A stretch of DNA of 64,000 nucleotides from Mycobacterium sp. PSTR-4-N (lineage in GTDB: Bacteria > Actinomycetota > Actinomycetes > Mycobacteriales > Mycobacteriaceae), in contig NZ_JAKRFN010000011.1 of NCBI RefSeq assembly GCF_022348085.1, positions 106,785 to 170,784 of the forward strand, written 5' to 3'. Positions 25,301-39,399 of the stretch are shown here, in pieces. The translations under genes and the position numbers were made by a program. Positions within the stretch are counted from its first letter, which is position 1; every line of letters begins with the position of its first letter. The notes below the pieces were generated by a model, which made no database searches, was not told the DNA's origin, and saw nothing but the letters and a program-made list of their open reading frames with translations.

Positions 25301-27382
25301 GTGCCTGACGCCTCTGCGACCGCCACCGCGATCTACGTCGCCTCGCCCGAAGGGGACACCGGAAAATCGACCATCGCGCTGGGCGTCCTGCACCGGCTCG
25401 CCGCGACCGTCGCCCGCGTCGGGGTCTTCCGGCCGATCACTCGCATCAGCGAGGGCCGCGACTACATCCTCGAGCTGCTGCTGACCCACACCACGGCCGA
25501 GCTGCCCTACGAGGAATGTGTCGGGGTCAGCTACGAGCAGCTGCACGACGACCCCGACGGCGCGCTGGCCGACATTGTCGACCGGTTCCACCACGTCGCC
25601 GACAACTGTGACGCGGTGCTGATCGTCGGCAGTGACTACACCGACGTCGCCACCCCCAGCGAGCTCTCGACCAACGCGCGCATCGCCGCCAACCTCGGCG
25701 CCCCGGTCGTGCTGGCCGTCAAAGGGCTCGGTCGCACCCCCGAACAAATCGCCCAGGTCGCCGAGCTGTGCATCGACGAGATCGCCGCGCAGCACGCGCA
25801 CACCGCCGCCGTGGTGGTCAACCGGTGCGATCCCGCCCAGCTCGGCGCGGTCGCCGACGCACTCGCCGCCCTCGACCCGCCGAGCTATGTGCTGCCCGAG
25901 GAGCCGCTGCTGGTGGCCCCCTCGGTGGCCGAATTGCAAACTGCCGTCGAGGGTTCCGTGGTCAAGGGCGACCGCGCGCTGCTGGTGCGGGAGGCGGAGG
26001 ACGTGCTGGTCGCGGGAATGACCGCCGAGCACGTCCTGGAACGGCTGACCGAAGGCGTCGCGGTGATCACCCCCGGTGATCGCTCCGACGTGGTGCTGGC
26101 TGTCCTCAGCGCCCATGCCGCCGAGGGGTTTCCGTCGTTGTCGTGCGTGATCCTCAACGGCGGGCTGCCACTGCACCCAGCCATCGATGCGTTGGTCAGC
26201 GGGCTCGGGCTGCGGGTGCCGATCCTGCAGACACGGTTCGGCACCTTCGAGACCGCGAGCCGGGTCGCGGCGACCCGCGGTCGCGTGACCACGGAATCGC
26301 CTCGCAAGGTCGACACGGCGCTGGCCCTGATGGACACCTACGTCGACACCGCAGACCTGTTGTCCCGCTTGACCATCCAGATACCGTCGGTGATCACCCC
26401 GCAGATGTTCACCCACCAGCTGCTCGAGAAGGCGCGCAGCGACCGGCGCCGTATCGTGCTCCCGGAAGGAGACGACGACCGCATCCTGCAGGCGGCCGGG
26501 CGGCTGCTCAAACGCAACGTCGCGGACCTGACGATCCTCGGCGAGGAGCAGCAGGTGCGCGCCCGGGCGGCCGAGCTGGGCGTGGACCTCGGCGCCGCCG
26601 ACATCCTCGATCCGCAGCGCAGTGAGCTGTGCGACCGGTTCGCCGAACAGTACGCCGAGATGCGCAAGCACAAGGGGGTCACCGTCGAGCAGGCCCGCGA
26701 AACCATGCACGACGTCTCCTATTTCGGCACCATGCTGGTGCACAACGACATGGTCGACGGCATGGTGTCCGGCGCCCGGCACACGACAGCGCACACGGTG
26801 CGGCCGGCGTTCGAGATCATCAAGACGCTGCCGGACACCTCCACGGTGTCGAGCATCTTCTTCATGTGCCTGGCCGACCAGGTGCTCGCCTACGGCGACT
26901 GCGCGATCGTGCCCGATCCCACCGACGAGCAGCTCGCCGACATCGCGCTGTCCTCGGCGCGCACCGCCGCCCAGTTCGGGATCGAGCCGCGGGTGGCGAT
27001 GCTGTCCTACTCCACCGGCACCTCCGGCAGCGGAGTGGACGTCGAGAAAGTCAGGAAGGCAACGGAATTGGTCCGAGCGCGGGACCCCGAGCTACTCGTG
27101 GAAGGGCCGATCCAGTACGACGCGGCGGTCGAGCCGTCGGTCGCGGCCACCAAGATGCCCGACTCGCCGGTCGCCGGGCGCGCGACCGTGCTGATCTTCC
27201 CGGATCTCAACACCGGAAACAACACCTACAAGGCGGTACAGCGCAGCGCCGGTGCGATCGCGATCGGTCCGGTGCTGCAGGGGTTGAACAAGCCCGTCAA
27301 CGACCTGTCCCGCGGTGCGCTCGTCGCGGACATCGTCAACACGGTCGCGATCACAGCGATCCAGGCGCAGGGGCGCAGCTGA
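25301..27382 (+). CDS. pta: Phosphate acetyltransferase
   Basis: A 693-residue three-domain Pta. An N-terminal P-loop/dethiobiotin-synthetase-like domain begins [11 protein letters not shown], a DRTGG middle domain follows (about 210-330), and the C-terminal catalytic PTA domain starts near [21 protein letters not shown] and includes YSTGTSGSG and [16 protein letters not shown]. It interconverts acetyl-CoA and acetyl phosphate. GTG 25301 gives an N-terminus and length like the M. tuberculosis protein; GTG 25259 would add 14 residues. It overlaps ackA by one base (TGATG). The 215 bases upstream separate it from the divergent glycan locus. Confidence 0.97.
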   Translation: MPDASATATAIYVASPEGDTGKSTIALGVLHRLAATVARVGVFRPITRISEGRDYILELLLTHTTAELPYEECVGVSYEQLHDDPDGALADIVDRFHHVADNCDAVLIVGSDYTDVATPSELSTNARIAANLGAPVVLAVKGLGRTPEQIAQVAELCIDEIAAQHAHTAAVVVNRCDPAQLGAVADALAALDPPSYVLPEEPLLVAPSVAELQTAVEGSVVKGDRALLVREAEDVLVAGMTAEHVLERLTEGVAVITPGDRSDVVLAVLSAHAAEGFPSLSCVILNGGLPLHPAIDALVSGLGLRVPILQTRFGTFETASRVAATRGRVTTESPRKVDTALALMDTYVDTADLLSRLTIQIPSVITPQMFTHQLLEKARSDRRRIVLPEGDDDRILQAAGRLLKRNVADLTILGEEQQVRARAAELGVDLGAADILDPQRSELCDRFAEQYAEMRKHKGVTVEQARETMHDVSYFGTMLVHNDMVDGMVSGARHTTAHTVRPAFEIIKTLPDTSTVSSIFFMCLADQVLAYGDCAIVPDPTDEQLADIALSSARTAAQFGIEPRVAMLSYSTGTSGSGVDVEKVRKATELVRARDPELLVEGPIQYDAAVEPSVAATKMPDSPVAGRATVLIFPDLNTGNNTYKAVQRSAGAIAIGPVLQGLNKPVNDLSRGALVADIVNTVAITAIQAQGRS

Positions 27383-28542
27383 TGACTGATACCGTCCTGG
27401 TCCTCAATTCCGGCTCGTCCTCGCTGAAATACTCGGTGGTGCAGCCGGATTCCGGATCGACGGTCGCCGACGGAATCGTCGAGCGCATCGGCGACGACCC
27501 GAAGGTGCCCGATCACCGCGCCGCGCTCGACGTGGTTCACGAGGCGCTCTCCGGTGACGGTCGCAAGCTCGACGAGCTCGGCCTGGTGGCGGTGGGTCAC
27601 CGGGTCGTGCACGGCGGGCCCGACCTGTACCGGCCGACCGTCATCGACGACGACACCATCGAACAGTTGGAACGCCTTTCGCCTCTCGCACCCCTGCACA
27701 ACCCGCCCGCCCTCCTCGGTATCGAGGTCGCGCGCGCAGCCCTGCCCGACCTGCCGCACGTCGCGGTGTTCGACACCTCGTTCTTCCACGATCTCCCCCC
27801 CGCGGCGGCCACCTACGCGATCGACAGCGAGGTGGCCCAGCAGTGGCGCATCCGCCGCTACGGCTTCCACGGCACCTCGCATCAGTACGTCAGCGAGCAG
27901 GCTGCCCGCTACCTCGGCGCCCCGCTGGATTCGCTGCGCCAGATCGTGCTGCACCTGGGCAACGGCGCGTCGGCGTCGGCGATCGTCGGCGGCAGGCCGG
28001 TCGAGACGTCGATGGGGCTGACCCCGATGGAAGGCCTGGTGATGGGCACCCGCTCGGGAGATGTGGACCCCGGCATCCTCACCTATCTGGTCCGCGAGGC
28101 GGGGATGAGCGTGGAGGACGTCGAGACCATGCTCAACCGCCGGTCCGGTGTGCGCGGCCTGGGTGGGGAGATCGACTTCCGGGAGCTGCACCGGCGGATC
28201 GACGCCGGTGACGATGCGGCACGGCTGGCCTACGACGTCTACATCCATCGACTGCGCAAGTACATCGGCGCGTACCTGGCGGTCCTCGGTGCTGCCGATG
28301 TCATCACGTTCACCGCCGGGGTGGGGGAGAACGACGCGCTCGTGCGACGTGACGCGCTGTCGGGGTTGACGGCGTTCGGCATCGAGGTCGACGAGCATCT
28401 CAACGAGAGCCCGTCTCGCGCGCCGCGACGGATTTCGGCGGCGGGCGCGGCGACGACGGTGCTAGTGATCCCGACCGACGAGGAGCTTGCGATCGCGCGG
28501 GCGTGCACGGACGTACTTGGCGGAGCCGGCGGCGACGGGTAG
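27382..28542 (+). CDS. ackA: Acetate kinase
   Basis: A 386-residue ASKHA-fold kinase that makes ATP and acetate from acetyl phosphate, completing the Pta-AckA route. [15 protein letters not shown] is signature 1 and [13 protein letters not shown] signature 2. [26 protein letters not shown] and FTAGVGEND are further active-site blocks. Start ATG 27382 shares a base with the pta stop. The 3' end overlaps the convergent STAS-domain gene by 81 bases, the longest tail overlap in the window. Confidence 0.98.
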   Translation: MTDTVLVLNSGSSSLKYSVVQPDSGSTVADGIVERIGDDPKVPDHRAALDVVHEALSGDGRKLDELGLVAVGHRVVHGGPDLYRPTVIDDDTIEQLERLSPLAPLHNPPALLGIEVARAALPDLPHVAVFDTSFFHDLPPAAATYAIDSEVAQQWRIRRYGFHGTSHQYVSEQAARYLGAPLDSLRQIVLHLGNGASASAIVGGRPVETSMGLTPMEGLVMGTRSGDVDPGILTYLVREAGMSVEDVETMLNRRSGVRGLGGEIDFRELHRRIDAGDDAARLAYDVYIHRLRKYIGAYLAVLGAADVITFTAGVGENDALVRRDALSGLTAFGIEVDEHLNESPSRAPRRISAAGAATTVLVIPTDEELAIARACTDVLGGAGGDG

Positions 28543-28893
28543 CTCACGGTCCGGATCGCAGATACGCAGGAGCCGGAGCACGTGTGAGCCGGCGAGCAAC
28601 GACCAGCGCACCCCGGCCCGGCTGCACAGCACGTCGATGTGGGTCAGCGCGGCGAACCCGGCTGCGCCGAAGAACTCCACGGTCTGCAGGTCGAGGATCA
28701 GCTTGCGCGACTGGCCCAGTCGTTTCTCGATGTAGAGGGCCAGAGCCGTGGCGTTGGCGGCGTCGATCTCGCCGTGGATGGTGACGAGCACGGTGTAGGG
28801 CGGCAGTTCGCACGCCGAGAACGTCGCACGGTGCTGTTCCTCGCGTAGATCGAACGACGTCGGGTCCGGTCGGAACACGCGCTGTGTGCTCAT
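28462..28893 (-). CDS. STAS-domain anti-sigma factor antagonist
   Basis: A 143-residue STAS protein. [51 protein letters not shown] is the domain core. Bacillus-type antagonists carry a phosphorylated Ser in a DxSG motif; here the same place reads FFGAAGF, so this one lacks the usual phosphorylatable serine. ATG 28893 is supported by AGGGAGG six bases upstream, so the longer open frame to 28947 is not used. It lies 181 bases downstream of pknG on the same strand, and its 3' end is antisense to ackA. Confidence 0.87.
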   Translation of the reverse strand: MSTQRVFRPDPTSFDLREEQHRATFSACELPPYTVLVTIHGEIDAANATALALYIEKRLGQSRKLILDLQTVEFFGAAGFAALTHIDVLCSRAGVRWSLLAGSHVLRLLRICDPDRELPVAAGSAKYVRARPRDRKLLVGRDH

Positions 28894-28965
28894 GCGAGCC
28901 TCCCTGGGCGAGGATGCCGGAATGTGGGGGACAGCCCTAGGTCTCAAAGCGTGGCGCTGACGATA

Positions 28966-29074
28966 CTACGGATTTCGTAGGTTGACCATAATCTCGCCGC
29001 AATTCACCGAGGTGGCAGGGCCCCGCCCTCGATCGCCGGTAAAGGTATAGACGCTAAGGCTACGGATTTCGTCG
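28966..29074. repeat. Paired CTACGGATTTCGT direct repeats
   Basis: CTACGGATTTCGT occurs at 28966-28978 and again at 29060-29072, 94 bases apart, in the gap between pknG and the STAS gene. The first copy extends to the inverted repeat CTACG-GATTT-CGTAG (28966-28980). The second touches the pknG stop codon. They may be regulator sites for the STAS gene. No sigma-factor promoter could be assigned with confidence. Confidence 0.4.
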
Positions 29075-32349
<3,275 letters not shown>

Positions 32350-32352
32350 GGT

Positions 32353-33672
32353 CTACCGGTACTCGCTCAGTCGCGGCCAGATGCCCAGGGCCACCGCGAT
32401 CGCCGCCATCACCGACAGCACCGCGGCGCCGACCGTGGCCCCGGAGAGCACCCGGCGCGCGTTGACGATCTCGTTGCGCAGTTGGGCCCGGCTCTGCTCG
32501 ATGCCGTTGGTCAAGGCCTCGTCGAGTTTGTCGAAGGCGGGCGTCGCATCGTCCTCGCCGATACCGAGGGCGACCTGTGTCGCGGCCTGGTAGTTGCCGA
32601 CGGCGATGTAGGCGGTGATGCGATCGTCGGCGGCACGCCACCGGTCGAGCAACGCCCCTGCGTCGGCCAGGTTCGTCTTGTCGATGGAGTTGTCCGTGCT
32701 CAGATAGCGGGTGAGCTGCTGCTTCATCTGGTCGATGCGCTGGTAGTAGGACTGCTTGCGGACGTTCTCGTCGCCGCGCCGGATCAGCGACAGTGTCTCG
32801 TCGGCGCGGGCCTGCTGGGCGGTGATCGCGAGCGTGGTGACGGTCTTGAGGGACTCGGCCGCCGTCTCCTTGGCGCTGCGGCTGTCGGAGGTCGAGATGA
32901 TCAGCGCCGTCCCCACCCAGATCAGCATGATCAGCACCGCCATCCCGCCGGCCACGAAGCCGATGTTCACCCGGCGGCGTGTGCGTTTGGCCAGCCACCG
33001 GTTGGCGAACGCCCCGAACAGCAGCGTGCCGACGACGATCAGGATGACGGGGCCGGGGATGCGGGTCGACGCGGTGGTCTCGGCGTCGACGCGTGCCGAG
33101 GTCTGTTCGTAGAGCCGCTGGGCGTCGGGCAGGATCTGCTGCTGCATCAGCGAGGACGCCTCGGACAGATAGGACGACCCGACGGGGTTGCCCGCCCGGT
33201 TGTTGGTGCGTGCGGTCTCGACCAGCCCGGTGTAGACGGCCAGCCGGGCGTTGATGCGGCCGAGCAGCTGCACCAGCGGTTCGTCGGTGAGCCCGCTGGA
33301 TGCCCGCGCGACGGCCACCGAGGCGTCGGTGATGGCCTGCTCGTAGCGTTGCCGCACGGCCCGCGGTTCCGCTCCGGCGATGAATGCGGTGGCGGCGGCG
33401 GCGTCGGCGACCGACAGCGTGGTGTAGAGCTGGCCTGCGGCGAAGGCCAGCGGTTCTGTCCGGTTCAGCACCGTGGTGAGCGCCTGCTGGCGGTCGTTGA
33501 TGGTGGTCGACGTGGCGAAGGCGCTGGCGATGACGAGGGCGGCGAGGATCAGGCCGATGGTCAGGATGCGGCCCGGTGTGGTCCACAGGAACCACCACCG
33601 CGGGTGAGCCGTGACCGTCGGTGACCGCGAGGCAAGAGGCTCGGTCGACGGATGCGCCAACTCGACAGTCAC
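32353..33672 (-). CDS. glnX: Transmembrane sensor GlnX
   Basis: A 439-residue membrane protein with four hydrophobic helices near 35-55, 205-225, 240-262 and 413-432. They enclose two long helical outer domains, about 56-200 and 265-410, the layout of the GlnX sensor that links GlnH to PknG. The outer domains are rich in QQ and heptad-like helices (TLAITAQQARADETL). The GTG start at 33672 leads the glnX-glnH-pknG operon. The 156 bases upstream, shared with divergent mutT3, contain two inverted repeats. Confidence 0.92.
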   Translation of the reverse strand: MTVELAHPSTEPLASRSPTVTAHPRWWFLWTTPGRILTIGLILAALVIASAFATSTTINDRQQALTTVLNRTEPLAFAAGQLYTTLSVADAAAATAFIAGAEPRAVRQRYEQAITDASVAVARASSGLTDEPLVQLLGRINARLAVYTGLVETARTNNRAGNPVGSSYLSEASSLMQQQILPDAQRLYEQTSARVDAETTASTRIPGPVILIVVGTLLFGAFANRWLAKRTRRRVNIGFVAGGMAVLIMLIWVGTALIISTSDSRSAKETAAESLKTVTTLAITAQQARADETLSLIRRGDENVRKQSYYQRIDQMKQQLTRYLSTDNSIDKTNLADAGALLDRWRAADDRITAYIAVGNYQAATQVALGIGEDDATPAFDKLDEALTNGIEQSRAQLRNEIVNARRVLSGATVGAAVLSVMAAIAVALGIWPRLSEYR

Positions 33673-33732
33673 GTGTGCGCGGACCTCATCCCGGTCTCGA
33701 TCTCAACGACGGTGAAGATTCTATCGGTGCCA

Positions 33733-33758
33733 AATCTCTGAGGGAATTCTAAGAGATT
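33733..33758. promoter_or_regulatory. Inverted repeat in glnX-mutT3 intergenic region
   Basis: AATCTCT (33733-33739) and AGAGATT (33752-33758) form perfect 7-base arms around a 12-base AT-rich spacer containing GAATTC. It lies 60 bases upstream of glnX and about 70 before mutT3, so it is suited to be a shared operator. The regulator is unknown. Confidence 0.4.
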
Positions 33759-33796
33759 CGGGTCCGGCGCGTGCGTATTCGAGGTCGCGACTCGCC

Positions 33797-33811
33797 CCCG
33801 ATGTCATCGGG
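33797..33811. promoter_or_regulatory. CCCGATG-T-CATCGGG palindrome before mutT3
   Basis: A perfect 7-base palindrome with a one-base centre lies 17 bases before the mutT3 start codon. The loop is too short for a good hairpin terminator, so an operator is more likely. Confidence 0.35.
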
Positions 33812-33828
33812 TTCCTTAAGCTGGACGG

Positions 33829-34320
33829 GTGCGAGGTGACGGTGACGGGTGGGTGGTATCGGCCGGCGGGACCGCCTACTGGGGCAGGCACGGCGCCGCC
33901 GGTCTGCTCCTGCGGGCCCCGCTCTCGGACGGATCGCTGGCGGTGCTGCTGCAGCACCGTGCGCCGTGGAGTCATCAGGGCGGGACGTGGGGACTGCCGG
34001 GAGGCGCCCGCGACAGCCACGAGACCGCCGAGCAGGCCGCGATCCGTGAGGCGCACGAAGAAGCGGGTCTGCCCGCCGAGCAGGTGGTGGTCCGTACGAC
34101 CGTGGTCACGGCCGAGGTGTCCGGATGGACCTACACGACCGTGATCGCCGACGCCGAAGCGGTCCTCGAGACCGTGCCGAACCGGGAGAGCGCCGAGCTG
34201 CGCTGGGTGGCCGAGGACGAGGTGGCCGACCTGCCGCTGCACCCCGGGTTCGCAGCCAGCTGGAACCGGCTGCGGGAGGTCGCCGCCGGTATTCCGCCGC
34301 TCGTCAACCCGCCGCGCTGA
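33829..34320 (+). CDS. mutT3: Nudix hydrolase MutT3
   Basis: A 163-residue Nudix protein. The box runs from Gly59 to Leu81 ([16 protein letters not shown]) and has all metal-binding glutamates. MutT3 of mycobacteria is assigned to hydrolysis of oxidised or unusual nucleoside triphosphates. WGLPGG precedes the box and [24 protein letters not shown] ends the fold. The GTG start at 33829 begins with [10 protein letters not shown]. The protein is shorter than the roughly 217-residue M. tuberculosis form, which has extra residues at both ends. Its last 17 bases overlap the convergent thiE. Confidence 0.93.
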   Translation: MRGDGDGWVVSAGGTAYWGRHGAAGLLLRAPLSDGSLAVLLQHRAPWSHQGGTWGLPGGARDSHETAEQAAIREAHEEAGLPAEQVVVRTTVVTAEVSGWTYTTVIADAEAVLETVPNRESAELRWVAEDEVADLPLHPGFAASWNRLREVAAGIPPLVNPPR

Positions 34321-34948
34321 GCGCCGCTTTCAACTGCGCGGCCGCAGCCCGCGGATCGTCGGCGGCGGTGATGGCGCGCACGACGACGATGCGGCGTGCC
34401 CCCGCGTCGAGGACCTCGGGCAGCCGGTCGGCGTCGATGCCGCCGATCGCGAACCACGGCTTGTCGGGATTCAGCGCGGCGGTCGCGCGCACCAGGTCGA
34501 GCCCGGGCGCCGGCCGGCCGGGCTTGGTCGGTGTCGGCCAGCAGGGGCCCACACAGAAATAGTCGACGGGTTCGTCGAGCGCCGCCCGCACCTGGTCGAG
34601 GTCGTGCGTGGAGCGCCCGAGGGTCCCGGAGAAGATGTGCCGGGCCATCGGCAGCGGCAGGTCGTCTTGACCGAGGTGCAGCACGTCGGCGTGCGCCGCG
34701 TACGCGACGTCGGCGCGATCGTTGACCGCGACCAGCGCGCCGTGGCGTCGTGCGGCGTCGGCGAGCACCTCCAGGGCCGCGAGTTCGTCGCGGGCTTCCA
34801 GCGGACCGAATTGCCGTTCCCCCGGCGATCCCTTGTCGCGCAGCTGGATGATGTCGACCCCGCCGGCCAGTGCGGCGTCGGCGAACTCGGCGAGATCGCC
34901 GCGCTCTCGGCGGGCGTCGGTGCACAGGTAGAGGTGGGCGTCACGCAC
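34304..34948 (-). CDS. thiE: Thiamine-phosphate synthase
   Basis: A 214-residue TIM-barrel enzyme that joins HMP pyrophosphate and the thiazole phosphate to give thiamine phosphate. [47 protein letters not shown] and [11 protein letters not shown] are the family blocks, including the pyrophosphate-binding loop. GTG 34948 gives a normal length; the open frame continues upstream as a shadow. It is divergent from thiO, and the TPP riboswitch between them is on the thiO strand only, so thiE is not under its control. Confidence 0.96.
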   Translation of the reverse strand: MRDAHLYLCTDARRERGDLAEFADAALAGGVDIIQLRDKGSPGERQFGPLEARDELAALEVLADAARRHGALVAVNDRADVAYAAHADVLHLGQDDLPLPMARHIFSGTLGRSTHDLDQVRAALDEPVDYFCVGPCWPTPTKPGRPAPGLDLVRATAALNPDKPWFAIGGIDADRLPEVLDAGARRIVVVRAITAADDPRAAAAQLKAALSAAG

Positions 34949-35001
34949 ACTGCGAACCGTAGCGTCCGCGCGACGTAGGCTGGACGGCGACAAGACCGTC
35001 C

Positions 35002-35088
35002 ACACGGGAGTCCCGGGTACGGGGACTGAGAGTGAGCCCGCCGGCTCTGACCGTCGCACCTGATCCGGGTCATGCCGGCGAAGGGAGT
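35002..35088 (+). promoter_or_regulatory. TPP riboswitch (thi box) of thiO-thiS-thiG
   Basis: The region has the conserved order of a TPP riboswitch: ACACGGGAG, CTGAGAGTGAG (35026 on), CACCTGATCCGGGTCATGCC, and GGCGAAGGGAG. The last element pairs in P1 and also provides the AAGGGAG ribosome site for thiO at GTG 35096. Translation shut-off by TPP is therefore the simplest model. Confidence 0.95.
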
Positions 35089-35095
35089 AGCAGCA

Positions 35096-36111
35096 GTGAA
35101 CCCGCACCTGAACCGGCTCGCCGTCATCGGCGGCGGCGTCATCGGCCTGGCGATCGCACGCCGCGCCGCCCAGGACGGCTGGCGGGTGCGCGTGCACCGG
35201 ACCGGCACCCCGGGCGCCTCCTGGGTGGCCGGCGGGATGCTCGCCCCGCACAGTGAGGGCTGGCCCGGCGAGGAGCGGCTGCTCCAGATCGGCCTCACCT
35301 CCCTCGCACTCTGGCGCGACGGCTTCCTCGACGGTCTGCCGCCCGAGGTCGTCACCGCGCGGGAGTCCCTCGTCGTCGCGGTCGATCGTGGTGATGCCGC
35401 CGACCTGCGCACGGTCGGGGAATGGCTGTCGGCGCAGGGGCACCCCGTCACGCCGACCACCTCCGCTCGTGACATCGAGCCCCTTCTGGCGCAGACGATT
35501 CGGCACGGGTTCATCGCCGAAACCGAACTCGCGGTGGACAACCGGGCCGTGGTCGACGGGCTGGCCGCGCACTGCGAACGCCTCGGTGTCGAGTGGGCGA
35601 CGCCGGTCACTTCCCTTTCCGAGGTGGGCGACGCCGACACGGTCGTGATCGCCAACGGCATCGACGCGCCCACGCTGTGGCCGGGTCTGCCGATCCGGCC
35701 GGTCAAGGGCGAGGTGCTGCGGTTGCGCTGGCGGCGCGGTTGTCTGCCGATCCCGTCGCGGGTGGTGCGCGCCCGCGTGCACGGCCGGCAGGTCTACCTG
35801 GTTCCCCGCGCCGACGGCGTGGTGGTGGGTGCCACCCAGTACGAGCACGGACGCGACACCGCGCCGACGGTGACCGGTGTGCGGGAACTGCTCGACGACG
35901 CCTGCGAGGTGATGCCGGCGCTGGGCGAGTACGAGCTCGCCGAGTGCGCGGCGGGCCTGCGACCGATGACCGAGGACAACGTGCCGATCGTCGAGAGGCT
36001 CGACGACCGGACCCTGGTGGCCGCCGGCCACGGTAGATCGGGCTTCCTGCTCGCGCCGTGGACCGCCGACACGATCGCCGCCGAACTGCGTGTGCGGGAA
36101 GGAGTCACGAC

Positions 36112-36115
<4 letters not shown>
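35096..36115 (+). CDS. thiO: Glycine oxidase ThiO
   Basis: A 339-residue FAD enzyme of the DAO fold that turns glycine into the imine used for the thiazole ring. [17 protein letters not shown] is the dinucleotide motif, [18 protein letters not shown] the family loop, and [15 protein letters not shown] with [14 protein letters not shown] the C-terminal FAD contact. I chose GTG 35096, eight codons after ATG 35072. The earlier ATG lies inside the riboswitch and has no free ribosome site. thiS starts in its stop codon. Confidence 0.96.
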
Positions 36116-37842
<1,727 letters not shown>

Positions 37843-37850
37843 CAGTCTGC

Positions 37851-37915
37851 TGTTGACATGATGTCGAATCTCTCAACACAGTGTTGACCATGTCGACACG
37901 ATGTTGATAGCTTTA
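37851..37915. promoter_or_regulatory. EthR-type operator before the BVMO gene
   Basis: Repeated GTTGAC/GTCGA half-sites fill the gap before the monooxygenase gene: GACATGATGTC (37855-37865), TCAACACAGTGTTGA (37873-37887, perfect 7-1-7 palindrome), TGTCGACA (37891-37898) and a final GATGTTGATAGC. The order and spacing closely recall the M. tuberculosis ethA-ethR operator as I remember it. No ethR gene is adjacent. Confidence 0.6.
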
Positions 37916-37919
37916 CATC

Positions 37920-39389
37920 ATGACCGAATTTGTCGACGTCGTCATCGTCGGAGCCGGGATCTCCGGCATCAGCGCCGCATGGCATCTCCAGCAGAACTGC
38001 CCGGACAAGGACTATGTGATCCTGGAGCGCCGGGAAAAGCTCGGCGGTACCTGGGACCTGTTCAAGTACCCCGGTATCCGGTCGGACTCCGACATGTACA
38101 CCCTCGGCTTCCACTTCAAGCCGTGGGCGACCGACCAGATGATCGCCGACGGCCCGTCGATCTGGAACTACCTCAACGAGGCCGCCACCGAGAACGGCAT
38201 CGCCGAGCACATCCGTTACGGCCAGCGCGTGACCGCGGCCAACTGGTCCGACGAGCACAGCCGGTGGGAGCTGACCATCGAGCGAGACGGCGAGACGGTC
38301 GAACTGCACGCCCAGTTCCTGTGGGCCTGCAGCGGCTATTACAACTACGACCAGGGCTTCTCACCCGAATTCCCCGGCGCCGAGAACTTCACCGGCACGA
38401 TCGTGCATCCCCAGCACTGGCCGGAGGACCTGGACTACCAGGGCAAGAACGTCGTCGTCATCGGGAGCGGGGCCACCGCGATCACGCTGATCCCCGCCCT
38501 CGTCGACAGCGGCGCAGGCCACGTGACGATGCTGCAGCGCACCCCCACCTACATCGGCTCACTGCCCGACAAGGACCCCTTCGCCGCGCGCGCCTACCGG
38601 CTGCTACCGGAGAAGGCCGCCTACACCGCGGTGCGCTGGAAGGCCATCCTGCAGGCCACGGCGCAGTACCAGCTGGCCCGCACCCTGCCCAACGTCTTCC
38701 GGAAAGCGTTGCGCACCATGGCCGAACGTCGGCTGCCCGATGGCTTCGACTACGACAAGCACTTCGCCCCCGACTACAAGCCGTGGGATCAGCGCGTGTG
38801 CCTGGCGCCCAACGGTGATCTGTTCAAGACGATCCGCAAGGGCAAGGCCGACGTGGTCACCGATGTGATCGACCACTTCACCGAAGACGGCATCGCGCTG
38901 AAGTCCGGCCAGCAGATCAAGGCCGACATCATCATCACCGCAACGGGATTGAACGTGCAGTTCTTCGGCGGTGCGGAGGTGCTGCGCAACGGAGAACCGC
39001 AGGACCTGTCGACGTCGGTGGCCTACAAGGGGCTGATGCTGTCGGGTCTGCCCAACGTGGCGTTCACCTTCGGCTACACCAACGCGTCGTGGACACTGAA
39101 GGCCGACCTCACCTCCGAGTACGTCAGCCGGCTACTGCAGTACATGGACAGCCGCGGCTACGACACCGTGGTGCCCCGGGACCCGGGCCCCGACGTCGAG
39201 GAACTCCCGTTCGTCGACCTGACGTCGGGCTACATCAAGCGTGCGCTGGACCGGCTGCCGAAATCGGGGTCGAAGGCACCGTGGCGGCTCAAGCAGAACT
39301 ATCTCGTGGACCTGCGGGTCATCCGCAACGGCAAGATCGACGACGGCACGCTGGAGTTCAGCAAGCAGCGGGCTCTGGCCAGCGCGTAA
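37920..39389 (+). CDS. EthA-like Baeyer-Villiger monooxygenase
   Basis: A 489-residue FAD/NADPH monooxygenase, the same length as EthA, the enzyme that activates ethionamide. GAGISGISAAWHL binds FAD and the BVMO fingerprint is FTGTIVHPQHWP. NADPH binds at VVIGSGATA. Long stretches (GGTWDLFKYPGIRSDSDMYTLGF, GKIDDG near the end) read like EthA. Natural substrates are likely ketones or thioether/thioamide compounds. ATG 37920 follows an EthR-type operator. The downstream hydrolase starts ten bases after its stop. Confidence 0.93.
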   Translation: MTEFVDVVIVGAGISGISAAWHLQQNCPDKDYVILERREKLGGTWDLFKYPGIRSDSDMYTLGFHFKPWATDQMIADGPSIWNYLNEAATENGIAEHIRYGQRVTAANWSDEHSRWELTIERDGETVELHAQFLWACSGYYNYDQGFSPEFPGAENFTGTIVHPQHWPEDLDYQGKNVVVIGSGATAITLIPALVDSGAGHVTMLQRTPTYIGSLPDKDPFAARAYRLLPEKAAYTAVRWKAILQATAQYQLARTLPNVFRKALRTMAERRLPDGFDYDKHFAPDYKPWDQRVCLAPNGDLFKTIRKGKADVVTDVIDHFTEDGIALKSGQQIKADIIITATGLNVQFFGGAEVLRNGEPQDLSTSVAYKGLMLSGLPNVAFTFGYTNASWTLKADLTSEYVSRLLQYMDSRGYDTVVPRDPGPDVEELPFVDLTSGYIKRALDRLPKSGSKAPWRLKQNYLVDLRVIRNGKIDDGTLEFSKQRALASA

Positions 39390-39399
39390 GTTCCATGGC

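Noticed and set aside
35072..35095. ATG 35072 as thiO start
   Set aside because: It lies within the TPP riboswitch core and lacks a ribosome site; AAGGGAG precedes GTG 35096.
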